Shown here piece after piece: positions 9,231 through 18,349 of a stretch of DNA of 64,000 bases (position 1 is its first letter; the number at the start of each line of letters is the position of its first letter). Made by a program: the position numbers and the translations under genes. The notes beneath the pieces were generated by a model, which saw only the letters and a list, made by a program, of their open reading frames with translations, had not been told where the DNA came from and made no database searches. Location: contig JAATET010000071.1 in NCBI GenBank assembly GCA_015655545.1, positions 85,390 to 149,389 on the forward strand, given 5' to 3'. Origin of the DNA: Chthoniobacterales bacterium. Lineage in GTDB: Bacteria > Verrucomicrobiota > Verrucomicrobiia > Chthoniobacterales > JAATET01.

Positions 9231-9366
9231 ATCCCTTGAAATATTCAGAAGCAACCTTTCGCTGGTTGGTGCGACTCGGGCCGCAACGCAAGCGGGAGCA
9301 TTATCTTTATCATTGCCCCACACGCGGGGCTAGTCCTCGCGATGTATTGCTGGTTAACTATCGGCT

Positions 9367-9684
9367 ATGAATATGGACGCGATCATCGAAGCCCGCCGCA
9401 AGTCCATCGCAGCGTCGATTCATTCGATCAATACAGCGGAGATGAAGACGCTCGGCGAAACGCTCTTCCCGTATCACGACGATCCATGGCGCGAGGCGTT
9501 CTTCGAATTCCTCGCGCAAAACCCCCACGGCAGCTTTTACCACGCGACGACCGGCGACGGCGTGGAAATTCTCTATTGCCACGACAAGAGCAAAGGCATC
9601 TGGTTCGTGCCGAAAAGTGGCGTCGGTCCCTTGCAGGCCACCGGCCTGAAAGTCATGAACGAGGCCGTCCTCGGCGGCGGCTGA
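9367..9684 (+). CDS. Conserved-looking small soluble protein, unknown function
   Basis: 105 residues. An N-terminal amphipathic helix (MNMDAIIEARRKSIAASIHS) is followed by a compact alpha/beta part with 'SFYHATTGDGVEILYCHDKS' and 'KGIWFVPKSGVGPLQ'. No signal peptide and no metal or nucleotide motif I can name. It lies 30 bp upstream of the PPK2 gene in the same direction with similar codon use, so it may be co-transcribed with it. Confidence 0.7.
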   Translation: MNMDAIIEARRKSIAASIHSINTAEMKTLGETLFPYHDDPWREAFFEFLAQNPHGSFYHATTGDGVEILYCHDKSKGIWFVPKSGVGPLQATGLKVMNEAVLGGG

Positions 9685-9714
9685 AATCCTCTCCAACGCC
9701 ATTCCCTCCCCCCA

Positions 9715-10620
9715 ATGAAAACCAGCAAAGTCATCGAAGCCGCCCGCCGCCTTTCCAAACCCTACCGCGTCACGAACGGGAAAAAATTCCGGCTCGAGGA
9801 CTTCGATCCCGGCGACACGGGCGAATTGAAATCCGATGACAAGCCGCGCGCAAAGGAGGCGCTGCGGACGGGCATCGAGGCGCTCGCAAAGCTGCAGGAC
9901 GTGCTCTACGCGCAGGATCGCTGGTCGCTGCTGCTTGTCTTCCAGGCGATGGACGCGGCCGGCAAGGACGGGACGATCAAGCACGTCATGTCGGGCATCA
10001 ATCCGCAGGGGTGCCAAGTCTCGTCGTTCAAGTCGCCGACCAGCACGGACCTCGATCACGACTACCTCTGGCGCTGCATCAAGGAATTGCCCGAACGCGG
10101 ACGCATCGGCATTTTCAATCGCAGTTATTACGAAGAAACGCTCGTGGTGCGCGTGCATCCCGAGTTTCTCGCGGGGCAAAAACTTCCGGAAGAATGTGTG
10201 ACGAAAGCCATCTGGGACGAGCGGTTTCAGGACATCCGCGGCTTTGAGCGCTACCTGCGCCGCAACGGCACCATCGTCCTTAAATTCTTTCTCAACGTCT
10301 CGAAGGAGGAGCAGGAAAAGCGCTTTCTTGCGCGGCTCGACCTGCCCGAGAAGAACTGGAAATTCTCCGCCAGCGACTCGAGGGAGCGCGGATTCTGGGA
10401 CGACTACATGAAGGCCTACGAGGACATGATCCGCAAGACCGCGACGAAGGAATCGCCGTGGTATGTCGTGCCGGCGGACAACAAATGGTTCACGCGCGTG
10501 GTCGTCGCCGCCGCGGTGATCGATGCTTTGGCCTCGCTGGATCTTCGCTATCCGAAGGTCGGCGCGGCGAAGAAAGAGGAACTCGCCGAGGCTCGCAAAC
10601 TCCTGCTCGAGAGCAAATGA
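9715..10620 (+). CDS. ppk2: Polyphosphate kinase 2 family protein
   Basis: 301 residues, the usual length of one-domain PPK2. Walker A 'AMDAAGKDGTIKHVMSGINP' near residue 80, the 'SFKSPTSTDLDHDYLWR' segment, lid and Walker B region 'GRIGIFNRSYYEETLVVRVH', and 'DRWSLLLVFQ' before Walker A. PPK2 enzymes use polyphosphate to phosphorylate nucleotides, or the reverse; the direction and nucleotide preference cannot be read here. Its TGA overlaps the ATG of the SulP gene (ATGA). Confidence 0.94.
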   Translation: MKTSKVIEAARRLSKPYRVTNGKKFRLEDFDPGDTGELKSDDKPRAKEALRTGIEALAKLQDVLYAQDRWSLLLVFQAMDAAGKDGTIKHVMSGINPQGCQVSSFKSPTSTDLDHDYLWRCIKELPERGRIGIFNRSYYEETLVVRVHPEFLAGQKLPEECVTKAIWDERFQDIRGFERYLRRNGTIVLKFFLNVSKEEQEKRFLARLDLPEKNWKFSASDSRERGFWDDYMKAYEDMIRKTATKESPWYVVPADNKWFTRVVVAAAVIDALASLDLRYPKVGAAKKEELAEARKLLLESK

Positions 10621-12329
10621 GCGCGACCGCAGCCAGCGAAGTGCGGCGCTGGTGCGGAATTTTTCCCGCAGCCCAATGGCTGCGAAATTACGATCGGTCG
10701 TGGTTGCGGGGCGACACGGCGGCGGGTGTGACGCTCGCGGCCTATCTGCTGCCATCCGCGCTCGGCGATGCCTCGCTGGCCGGACTTCCGCCGGAGGCGG
10801 GCCTTTACGCGTGCCTGTTCGGCGGGCTGGTGTTCTGGCTCTTTTGCAGCTCGCGGCATACGTCGATCACGGTCACCTCCGCGATCTCGCTGCTCGTCGG
10901 TTCAACGCTCGGTGGACTTTCGGGCGGCGATCCGTCGCGCTATGCCGCGCTGGCGGCGGGCGCGGCGCTGCTCACGGCGGCCATCGCATTCCTCGCGTGG
11001 CTGGCGCGCGCGGGTTCGGCGGTGAGCTTCATCTCGGAGAGCGTGATGACCGGTTTCAAGGCCGGCGTCGCGCTGCATCTGGCGAGCACGCAACTGCCGA
11101 AGCTCTTCGGTGTGACGGGCGGGCACGGCGATTTCTGGGAGCGCATGCACGTCTTTCTCCGGCACCTCGGCGAAACGAACGCGACCTCGCTCGTGCTTGG
11201 CTGCGCCGCGCTCGCACTGCTCCTGCTCGGAAAAAAACTTCTGCCGAACAAGCCGGTCGCGCTCTTCGTGGTCATCGCCGGCATCGCCGCGGCGACGTTC
11301 ATCGACCTCGGCTCGCACGGCGTAAAACTGCTCGGCGAAGTGCCGCGCGGCCTGCCCATGCCGGCGTTGCCCGCGGTGAATTTCGACGACCTCGACGACC
11401 TGCTGCCGCTGGCGCTCGCCTGCTTCCTCCTCGCGGCGGTGGAGACGGCGGCGATCGGGCGGATGTTTGCCGAGAAGCACGGCTACCGCCTCGACCCGAA
11501 CCAGGAATTTCTCGCGCTCGCCGGCGCCAATCTCGCCTCGGGCCTCGGCCGCGGCTTCCCGATCAGCGGCGGCATGTCGCAGTCGCTCGTGAACGAAAGC
11601 GGCGGCGCGCGCACGCCGCTCTCGGGCTTGATCGCGTCGGGCATCATCCTGGTCGTCGCGCTCTTTTTCACCGACCTGCTCCGTAATCTCCCGCAGCCCG
11701 TGCTCGCGGCCGTCGTGCTCATGGCCATCGCGAGCCTCGTGAAGGTGAAGGAACTCGCGCGGCTCTGGCGGGTGCATCGCGGGGAATTCCTCGTCGCCAT
11801 GGCCGCGCTGCTCGGCGTGCTCGGAGCCGGATTGCTGAAGGGCGTGCTCATCGGCGCGGTGATCTCCATCGTTCTGCTCATCCGGCGCGTTTCCAAGCCG
11901 CACGTCGCCTTTCTCGGCCGCATTCCCGGCACGCGCCGCTACTCGGACCGCGAACGCCATGCCTCCAATGAACCGACGCCCGGCGTGCTCGCCTTCCGCG
12001 TCGAGGCCGGCATCGTCTATTTCAATGCCGAGCATGTCTTCGACACCGTGCTTGCCCGTCTCGACACCGCGCCGGAGCCCATCCGCATCGTGATCGGCGA
12101 TCTCTCCGCCTCCCCGCAGGTGGACATGGCCGGCGCGCGCATGTTTCTCGCGCTGCAGACGGAACTCGCCAAACGCGGCATCGCTTTCCGCCTCGTCGAG
12201 GCGCGGTCCGCCGTGCGCGACATGCTGCGGGTCGAGGGCATCGGGGAGAAAGCCGGCCATATCGACCGCTTCACGATGCTCGCCGACGCGATTGACGATT
12301 TCCAAAACGAAAACGACACCAAGCCATGA
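10617..12329 (+). CDS. SulP-family anion transporter with STAS domain
   Basis: 570 residues from the ATG overlapping the ppk2 stop; the longer ORF-track start lies inside ppk2. About ten to twelve membrane segments, with the SulP hallmark 'LAAYLLPSALGDASLAGLPP' near residue 45 and 'SGGMSQSLVNESGGARTPLS' near residue 320. A C-terminal STAS domain spans about 455-560 ('GVLAFRVEAGIVYFNAEHVF', 'VDMAGARMFLALQTELAKRG'). Likely an inner-membrane sulfate, bicarbonate or carboxylate transporter. It overlaps the next gene by 4 nt. Confidence 0.93.
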   Translation: MSATAASEVRRWCGIFPAAQWLRNYDRSWLRGDTAAGVTLAAYLLPSALGDASLAGLPPEAGLYACLFGGLVFWLFCSSRHTSITVTSAISLLVGSTLGGLSGGDPSRYAALAAGAALLTAAIAFLAWLARAGSAVSFISESVMTGFKAGVALHLASTQLPKLFGVTGGHGDFWERMHVFLRHLGETNATSLVLGCAALALLLLGKKLLPNKPVALFVVIAGIAAATFIDLGSHGVKLLGEVPRGLPMPALPAVNFDDLDDLLPLALACFLLAAVETAAIGRMFAEKHGYRLDPNQEFLALAGANLASGLGRGFPISGGMSQSLVNESGGARTPLSGLIASGIILVVALFFTDLLRNLPQPVLAAVVLMAIASLVKVKELARLWRVHRGEFLVAMAALLGVLGAGLLKGVLIGAVISIVLLIRRVSKPHVAFLGRIPGTRRYSDRERHASNEPTPGVLAFRVEAGIVYFNAEHVFDTVLARLDTAPEPIRIVIGDLSASPQVDMAGARMFLALQTELAKRGIAFRLVEARSAVRDMLRVEGIGEKAGHIDRFTMLADAIDDFQNENDTKP

Positions 12330-12982
12330 CGAACCATTCCTCCCGCAACCGCATTCTCGACCCGCTCGAACGCTTCTCGGAGATCGTCTTCGGGCTCATC
12401 ATGGTGCTCTCTTTCACCGGCGCATTGAGCGTGGCGAACGTCGGACGTGACGACATCCGCGTCATGCTGATCGGCGCGATCGGCTGCAATCTCGCGTGGG
12501 GAATCATCGACGCGGCATTTTATCTCATCGCCTGCGTGGCCGAGCGGGGGCGCAACGCGGACATCCTGCGCCGCGTGCAACAGGCCGCCGATCCGGAGCG
12601 CGCGCAGCGCATCATTGCCGAGGCCCTGCCGGAGCCGGTCGCCGCGGCTTTGCAATCCGCGGACTTCGAGCGGGTGCGCGAACATTTGAAGACATTGCCA
12701 GGGCCTGCCGGCAGGCCGCGGCTCACGGTAGAAAACTGGCGGGGCGCAGCGGGCGTGTTTCTGCTCGTCTTTCTCTCCACGTTCCCGGTGGTCGTGCCAT
12801 TTCTTTTCATGCAAAACACAGGGCTGGCGTTGCGCGTCTCGAACGGTGTTGCCATCGCGATGCTCTTCGGCGCGGGCTATATGCTGGCCGGTTACGCCGG
12901 AATGCGACGCGTTCCCACCGGCCTCGTGATGGTCGGCATCGGAGCCGCACTCGTCGCGATCACCATTGCCCTCGGAGGCTGA
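12326..12982 (+). CDS. VIT/CCC1-like membrane protein
   Basis: 218 residues. Opens with 'LERFSEIVFGLIMVLSFTGA', resembling the first membrane helix of VIT1/CCC1 transporters, then a second helix (VMLIGAIGCNLAWGIIDAAF). A soluble helical stretch (about 70-140) follows and three more membrane segments. The usual metal-binding glutamates of the VIT cytosolic domain are not obvious, so metal transport is uncertain. It is coupled to the SulP gene by a 4-nt overlap. Confidence 0.72.
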   Translation: MTNHSSRNRILDPLERFSEIVFGLIMVLSFTGALSVANVGRDDIRVMLIGAIGCNLAWGIIDAAFYLIACVAERGRNADILRRVQQAADPERAQRIIAEALPEPVAAALQSADFERVREHLKTLPGPAGRPRLTVENWRGAAGVFLLVFLSTFPVVVPFLFMQNTGLALRVSNGVAIAMLFGAGYMLAGYAGMRRVPTGLVMVGIGAALVAITIALGG

Positions 12983-13037
12983 TTTTCATGCGAATAATCT
13001 CGAAAAGCCGCAGAATGCACGATCCACTCACGTTGCC

Positions 13038-13403
13038 ATGGACGGCCTAAGTTACTTCGCGCTCGCGATCCTCTTTTTTGTCGTGCTGGTCCTCGCCTAC
13101 GGGATGATCGCGATTCACGACATCCCTTACCATATCGCGAAGGCGCGGAATCACCCGCATCAGGACGCCATCCACGCCGGCGGCTGGGTGAGCCTGTTCA
13201 CGCTCCATGCCATCTGGCCCTTCCTCTGGCTCTGGGCCTACTCCTACCATCCCGAGCACGGCTATGCGGGGAAGCCTCGCGACAGCGCCGGCAAAGCCGC
13301 GCCGGACATGGCACCCACCACGCCCGCGACAGCCGCGCTCGAAAAGCGAATCGCCGAACTCGAGGCCGAGCTGAAGCAGTCAAAAGCTCCGAAGTCCGAA
13401 TAG
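13038..13403 (+). CDS. DUF3302 (YiaW-like) inner-membrane protein
   Basis: 121 residues starting at MDGLSYFALAILFFVVLVLA. Family-typical features: one N-terminal membrane segment, 'IAIHDIPYHIAKARNHPHQD', then 'HAGGWVSLFTLHAIWPFLWL' as the second membrane segment. The tail is a Pro/Ala linker and a short coiled coil (ALEKRIAELEAELKQSKAPK). DUF3302 proteins are usually paired with a YiaV-type membrane fusion protein, which is indeed the next gene one base later. Confidence 0.85.
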   Translation: MDGLSYFALAILFFVVLVLAYGMIAIHDIPYHIAKARNHPHQDAIHAGGWVSLFTLHAIWPFLWLWAYSYHPEHGYAGKPRDSAGKAAPDMAPTTPATAALEKRIAELEAELKQSKAPKSE

Positions 13404-13404
13404 C

Positions 13405-14538
13405 ATGGACCTCCTACTCATCCTCACCTACGCCGCGTTTGCCTACGCCGCCTTTCGGATTTTCCGCATTCCGGTCAACGGCTTCACCCTCCTCACCGCA
13501 GCGCTTGGCGGCATCGCGCTTATCGGCGCGTTGCTGCTCGGGATGAATTACAACCATCCCTTCACGAGCCAGGCCCGGTTTTACTTCACCACCACGCCGA
13601 TCGTTCCCGGCGTGAGCGGCGTGGTGACCGAGGTGCCTGTCGAGCCGAACACGCGCCTGAAGGCAGGCGACGTGCTTTTCCGCATCGATCCGGAGCCGTT
13701 CGAAAACGCGGTGAAGGCGAAGGAAGCCGCGCTCGCCGATGCCCGGCAATCAACCAGCGAGCTGCAGGCGGCGGCGGAAACCGCGCAGAGACAATATCAA
13801 TCCGCCCAGTCGGTCCGCAACGTGGTGAAGGATATTTTCGACCGCGCTACGAAGCTCATTGCGAGCGGCTCGATCTCACAGGCGCAGTTCGAGAAGGCGA
13901 AGAACGACTATCAAGCCGCCGACGCGTCCGCCCAGGCGGCCAAGGCTGAAGCCGAGCGGGCGCGCCTCCAGGCCGATGCCGTGATCCTCGGCGTCAATAC
14001 CGAGGTCGCCCGCCTCCAGGCCGAACTCGACACCGCGAAGTTCAACCTCGAGCAGTCGGTCGTCCGCGCGCCGTCGAATGGCACGGTCGTGCAGATGTTC
14101 CTGCGGCCCGGCATGTATGCGGCATCCCTGCCCCTGCGGCCGGTCATGATTTTCATGCCCGACGAACCGCCGGTCTTCGCCGCGGCGTTCCTGCAAAACA
14201 GCGCCCAGCGCATCGAAGAAGCCTCGGACGCCGAGGTCATCCTGCCCTCGGTTCCGGGCCGTTTTTTCAAGGCCAAGGTCGATGCCGTCGGCGCCTACAT
14301 CCCTCAGGGCCAGCTCCAGCCCAGCGGCAACCTCGTCGATCCCGAGCAGATCAAGGGCCATGGCCGCATGCTTGTTGTCGTTAAATTCACAGACGATCTC
14401 TCAAAATATCAAATCGTACCCGGTAGCACTGGCGAGGTGGCCATCTACACGCACCACATGCACCACCTCGCCATCATGCGAAAGGTGCTGCTGCGGATGA
14501 AGTCGTGGCTCTACTACATCTTCGGCGACGGCCATTAG
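13405..14538 (+). CDS. HlyD/YiaV-type membrane fusion protein
   Basis: 377 residues. Two N-terminal membrane segments (LLLILTYAAFAYAAFRIFRI and TAALGGIALIGALLLGM), then the biotinyl-lipoyl-like half 'VSGVVTEVPVEPNTRLKAGD' followed by 'VLFRIDPEPFENAVKAKEAA'. A long coiled-coil hairpin spans about 115-215, the second lipoyl half is 'QSVVRAPSNGTVVQMFLRPG', and a beta-barrel end follows. It is the periplasmic adaptor of an export system; no outer-membrane partner is nearby. Paired with the DUF3302 gene as in the yiaVW arrangement. Confidence 0.9.
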   Translation: MDLLLILTYAAFAYAAFRIFRIPVNGFTLLTAALGGIALIGALLLGMNYNHPFTSQARFYFTTTPIVPGVSGVVTEVPVEPNTRLKAGDVLFRIDPEPFENAVKAKEAALADARQSTSELQAAAETAQRQYQSAQSVRNVVKDIFDRATKLIASGSISQAQFEKAKNDYQAADASAQAAKAEAERARLQADAVILGVNTEVARLQAELDTAKFNLEQSVVRAPSNGTVVQMFLRPGMYAASLPLRPVMIFMPDEPPVFAAAFLQNSAQRIEEASDAEVILPSVPGRFFKAKVDAVGAYIPQGQLQPSGNLVDPEQIKGHGRMLVVVKFTDDLSKYQIVPGSTGEVAIYTHHMHHLAIMRKVLLRMKSWLYYIFGDGH

Positions 14539-14573
14539 CCTCGCCGGCCTTTCAATCCAACCCAACCTTCCCC

Positions 14574-16163
14574 ATGAGCACCGCATCCCTCGACCTGTCC
14601 GCCCACGGCCTCACCGTCGCCGAGGTCCATCACAACCTCGCCCCGAGCGCGCTCTACGAGCACGCGATCCGCTTCGAAAAGGACGCGAGCATCGCCGACA
14701 ACGGCGCGCTCGTCGCCTACTCCGGCGCCAAGACGGGACGCTCGCCGAAGGACAAGCGCGTGGTCGAGCACCCCGAATCGAAGGACGACGTCTGGTGGGG
14801 CCCCGTAAACATCCCGTGCGACGAGCACACCTATCAAATCAACCGCCAGCGCGCGCTCGACTACCTCAATACCCGCGACCGCCTGTATTGCTTCGACGGC
14901 TTTGCGGGCTGGGACCCGAAGTATCGCATCAAGGTACGTGTCATTTGCTCGCGGCCCTACCACGCGCTTTTCATGCACACCATGCTCATCCGCCCGACGA
15001 AGGCGGAACTGGCGGGCTTTGGCGAACCGGACTTCGTGATCTTCAATGCAGGCGCGTTTCCTGCAAACCGGCTGACGACCGGCATGGGCTCGACCACGAG
15101 CGTCGATCTGAACATCGAGGCGAAGGAACTCGTGATCCTCGGCACGGAATACGCCGGCGAGATGAAGAAAGGCGTGTTCTCGGTCGCAAACTACCTCGCC
15201 CCGAAACAAGGCGTGCTCTCGATGCACTGCTCGGCGACGGCCGACAAGGAGACCGGCGCCTCGTCGTTGCTCTTCGGCCTGAGCGGCACAGGCAAGACGA
15301 CGCTTTCCGCCGATCCCAAGCGCCACCTCATCGGCGACGACGAGCATTGCTGGAGCGACGACGGCATTTTCAACATCGAAGGCGGCTGCTACGCCAAGGC
15401 GATCAATCTTACTCCCGAGAGCGAGCCGGATATTTTCCAGGCCCTGCGCTTCGGAGCCGTGCTGGAAAACGTGGTGCTCGATGAGGATCACGATGTGGAC
15501 TACACCGACACCAGCATCACGCTGAACACGCGCGGCGCGTATCCGATCGAGTTCATCGCCAACGCGAAAATCCCCTGCACCGCCGGTCACCCGACCAACG
15601 TGATCTTCCTCACCTGCGACGCCTTCGGCGTGCTGCCGCCGGTGAGCGCGCTCTCGCCCGCGCACGCGATGTATCACTTCATCAGCGGCTATACCGCGAA
15701 GGTCGCCGGCACCGAAATGGGCGTGACCGAGCCGCAGACCGTGTTCTCGCCGTGCTTCGGCGGGCCGTTCCTCGTCTGGCATCCGAGCAAATATGCCGAG
15801 CTGCTCGCGGAAAAAATGACGAAGCACAACGCGCGCGTCTGGCTCGTGAACACCGGCTGGGGCGGCGGCGGCCCCGGCGTCGGAAAACGCATCAGCCTCA
15901 AAAACACCCGCGCCATCATCGATGCGATCCACGACGGCTCGCTCGCGAAATCAAAAACGGAGAAGGATCCGGTATTCGGCTTCGACATCGTCACCGAATG
16001 CCCGAACGTGCCTTCGGAAATCCTCATTCCGCGCAACGCCTGGACCGACAAAGCCGCCTACGACGCCACCGCAAAAAAACTCGCCGGCCTCTTCAACAAA
16101 AACTTCGAGACCTACGCTCCTGGAGCGAGTGCGGAGGTCAAGGCTGCGGCACCCGCGGCTTGA
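14574..16163 (+). CDS. pckA: Phosphoenolpyruvate carboxykinase (ATP)
   Basis: 529 residues, normal for the ATP-dependent enzyme. The ORF track begins 23 codons upstream in an unlikely Arg/Pro-rich stretch; MSTASLDLSAHGLTVAEVHH gives the family's start. Motifs: substrate site 'YSGAKTGRSPKDKRVVEHPE', kinase-1a P-loop 'LLFGLSGTGKTTLSADPKR', kinase-2 'HLIGDDEHCWSDDGIFNIEG', and 'VNTGWGGGGPGVGKRISLKN'. It converts oxaloacetate and ATP to phosphoenolpyruvate in gluconeogenesis. Same direction as the neighbours with 35 bp before it and 3 bp after it. Confidence 0.97.
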   Translation: MSTASLDLSAHGLTVAEVHHNLAPSALYEHAIRFEKDASIADNGALVAYSGAKTGRSPKDKRVVEHPESKDDVWWGPVNIPCDEHTYQINRQRALDYLNTRDRLYCFDGFAGWDPKYRIKVRVICSRPYHALFMHTMLIRPTKAELAGFGEPDFVIFNAGAFPANRLTTGMGSTTSVDLNIEAKELVILGTEYAGEMKKGVFSVANYLAPKQGVLSMHCSATADKETGASSLLFGLSGTGKTTLSADPKRHLIGDDEHCWSDDGIFNIEGGCYAKAINLTPESEPDIFQALRFGAVLENVVLDEDHDVDYTDTSITLNTRGAYPIEFIANAKIPCTAGHPTNVIFLTCDAFGVLPPVSALSPAHAMYHFISGYTAKVAGTEMGVTEPQTVFSPCFGGPFLVWHPSKYAELLAEKMTKHNARVWLVNTGWGGGGPGVGKRISLKNTRAIIDAIHDGSLAKSKTEKDPVFGFDIVTECPNVPSEILIPRNAWTDKAAYDATAKKLAGLFNKNFETYAPGASAEVKAAAPAA

Positions 16164-16166
16164 TGG

Positions 16167-17837
16167 ATGAGTTGGCTTTTCGAGCTGCATAAGACGCAGC
16201 CCATCGTATTCGCGATCGGCATGCTCGCGTTCGTGTGCGTGCTGGGCATGGCGCTTGGCAGCGTCAAGTTTCGGGGCATTGGGCTTGGCACGGCGGGCGT
16301 GCTTTTCGCGGGAATCCTGATTGGGCATTTCAGCGAGGAGGTGGATCACAAGACGCTCTCCTTCGTGAAGGAGTTCGGATTGATCCTGTTCGTATTCACC
16401 ATCGGGCTTCAACTCGGTCCCGGCTTCTTCGCGGCGCTGCGCCAGCAAGGCGTGAAGATGAACGTGCTCGCCGCCTCCATTGTTGTTCTGGGCGCCATCG
16501 GGGCACCGCTGTCCGGCTGGCTGGCGGGCTTCGACCCCGCGGCGGTGCTGGGCATTTTCTCCGGAGCTTCAACAAATACACCTTCTCTCGGAGCGGCTGC
16601 TCAAACACTTGGCACCATGCCGGGCATTTCCCCGGACCGCCTCACGCTTCCCGCACTCGCCTACGCGGTCACATATCCCGTCGCCATCGTCGGAATTATT
16701 GGCACGCTTCTCTTGCTCAAACAGATTTTTCGCATCGATCCGGTCCGGGAAGCTGCGGAGTTCGCCGCCAAAAATCAGCGACGCATAGAACCACTGGAAC
16801 GTCGCACGCTCATCGTCACCAATCGGAATCTGGAGGGCATTCGTCTGGACGCCATCCCCGGGCGCCTGGAATCCGGCATCACTGTTTCCCGCATTCGCCA
16901 CGGCGAGGAAACCCATGCGGCGACAAATGCGACGACGATCCATCAAGACGATCTCCTCGTCGTCGTCGGCACCCCCACCGGCCTCGACCAATTCGAACGC
17001 GTGGTCGGCCAGCGAAGCGATGCCGATCTCGTCCTGTCGGACAATACGCTCACGACCCACCGCGTTTTTGTGACCGACCGCCAGGTGCTCGGCAAAACCG
17101 TGAGCGAACTCAACCTCGACGACCGCTTCGGCGTGGCGGTGACCCGCATCACCCGCGCCGATCTCGAAATGTCCGCCGTGCCCGGCCTGCGACTGCAGTT
17201 CGGAGATCAAGTCGTGATCGTGGGCCGCGAGGCGGATTTGGATCAGGCGGCCATCGCGGTCGGCAATTCGCTCAAGGAACTCAATACGACGCAATTCATT
17301 CCCTTTTTCATCGGCCTCGTTCTTGGCGTGATCCTGGGCACCATGCCCATTCCTTTTCCCGGACTGCCGCATCCCATCAGCCTCGGCCTTGCCGGAGGCC
17401 CGCTCATCGTCGCGCTCATCCTGGGCCGCATCGGTCGCATCCGCCGTCAGGTCTGGCACATGCCGGTCAATACCAACCTCGCCTTCCGCGAATTCGGCAT
17501 CGCGCTCTTCTTCGCCGCCGTCGGCCTCACCGCCGGCGCGAATTTCTTTGCCACGGTTTTCAGCGCGACCGGATTCAAATGGCTGATCACGGGCGCGTGC
17601 GTCACGGTGATTCCGCTCGTGCTCGTCGGCATCTTTGCGCGGGTGGCCTTGAAAATGAATTTTATGGACCTCAGCGGCCTGATCGCGGGAAGCATGACCG
17701 ATCCCCCGGCTCTCGCCTTTGCCGCGAATATCGCGGGCTCCAATGCTCCCGCCGTCGGCTATGCCACGGTCTATCCGCTCACCACGCTGCTGCGCATCCT
17801 CGCGGCCCAGATCCTCGCAATACTCCTCTTCCGATAA
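16167..17837 (+). CDS. AspT/YidE/YbjL-family transporter
   Basis: 556 residues. Two hydrophobic halves each with about five membrane segments flank a central soluble part (about 200-370) with two TrkA-C (RCK-C) like domains: 'RTLIVTNRNLEGIRLDAIPG' and 'VFVTDRQVLGKTVSELNLDD'. The duplicated family motif is visible as 'GIFSGASTNTPSLGAAAQTL' in half one and 'LIAGSMTDPPALAFAANIAG' in half two. An aspartate:alanine-type antiporter or dicarboxylate carrier is the family expectation; placement right after pckA fits a C4-acid link, but that is inference. Confidence 0.9.
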   Translation: MSWLFELHKTQPIVFAIGMLAFVCVLGMALGSVKFRGIGLGTAGVLFAGILIGHFSEEVDHKTLSFVKEFGLILFVFTIGLQLGPGFFAALRQQGVKMNVLAASIVVLGAIGAPLSGWLAGFDPAAVLGIFSGASTNTPSLGAAAQTLGTMPGISPDRLTLPALAYAVTYPVAIVGIIGTLLLLKQIFRIDPVREAAEFAAKNQRRIEPLERRTLIVTNRNLEGIRLDAIPGRLESGITVSRIRHGEETHAATNATTIHQDDLLVVVGTPTGLDQFERVVGQRSDADLVLSDNTLTTHRVFVTDRQVLGKTVSELNLDDRFGVAVTRITRADLEMSAVPGLRLQFGDQVVIVGREADLDQAAIAVGNSLKELNTTQFIPFFIGLVLGVILGTMPIPFPGLPHPISLGLAGGPLIVALILGRIGRIRRQVWHMPVNTNLAFREFGIALFFAAVGLTAGANFFATVFSATGFKWLITGACVTVIPLVLVGIFARVALKMNFMDLSGLIAGSMTDPPALAFAANIAGSNAPAVGYATVYPLTTLLRILAAQILAILLFR

Positions 17838-17970
17838 ACTCCGAATCTGATCACGCATTTGTTTCCGCGGACATTGGCGAATTAGCGCGCGTCATCCCGT
17901 GATGGCAAAACAGTCCTGAACCTCAAACGAAACTCTTGCCTTTGCCGCCGACGCCCGGCAAAACGCCGGA

Positions 17971-18195
17971 ATGCGCCCCCTTCCCGCGATTTCTTCCCTT
18001 TTGACCCTTCTCCTTGCGTTCGGCATGGCGACCGCCTTCGTGAGCGGCACGACCGGCTGCTCGAATGCCCGGACGGAAGCGCTCCAGCGGCGGCAAGGTT
18101 GGTATAACGAGCGGTCCGCTAAGCGTGATCAGCGACGTGCCATCCGAGCTCAGAACATGGATGAACGGACGGGCTTCACCCTGCCGGACATGTGA
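17971..18195 (+). CDS. Small putative lipoprotein
   Basis: 74 residues. The N-terminus is hydrophobic (LLTLLLAFGMATAFVSGTTG) and ends at a Cys in a poor lipobox (GTTGC). The rest is Arg/Gln/Glu-rich (ARTEALQRRQGWYNERSAKR), like small verrucomicrobial lipoproteins. A short GC hairpin lies just before the start. No homologous family named; could be a chance ORF, so confidence is moderate. Confidence 0.45.
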   Translation: MRPLPAISSLLTLLLAFGMATAFVSGTTGCSNARTEALQRRQGWYNERSAKRDQRRAIRAQNMDERTGFTLPDM

Positions 18196-18261
18196 TTTTC
18201 CGGGATGGTTCCACGCTTCGGCGAAGAGCTGGAGGCGGCATTTTTCCGAGCTGATTTGTCG

Positions 18262-18322
18262 GGGCTACGCCATCGTCTATCCGCTCACCACGCTGCTGCG
18301 CGTCCTTGCGATTCTTCTTTCC
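18262..18322 (+). pseudogene. Remnant of a second copy of the AspT/YidE transporter 3' end
   Basis: A 60-bp stretch encodes GYAIVYPLTTLLRVLAILL, nearly the same as the last residues of the transporter just upstream (GYATVYPLTTLLRILAAQIL). The DNA is almost identical over 'ctatccgctcaccacgctgc'. No transporter coding sequence precedes it, so it is a decayed duplicate or the scar of a recombination about 500 bp downstream of the intact gene. Confidence 0.75.
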
Positions 18323-18349
18323 ATCAACGTCGAATCCCTGTCCGCGGAA

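Noticed and set aside
10902-12305. 467-residue minus ORF opposite the SulP gene
   Set aside because: Arg/Glu/His-rich shadow of a well-recognised transporter.
14535-15932. 465-residue minus ORF opposite pckA
   Set aside because: Shadow; the plus frame has all PEP carboxykinase motifs.
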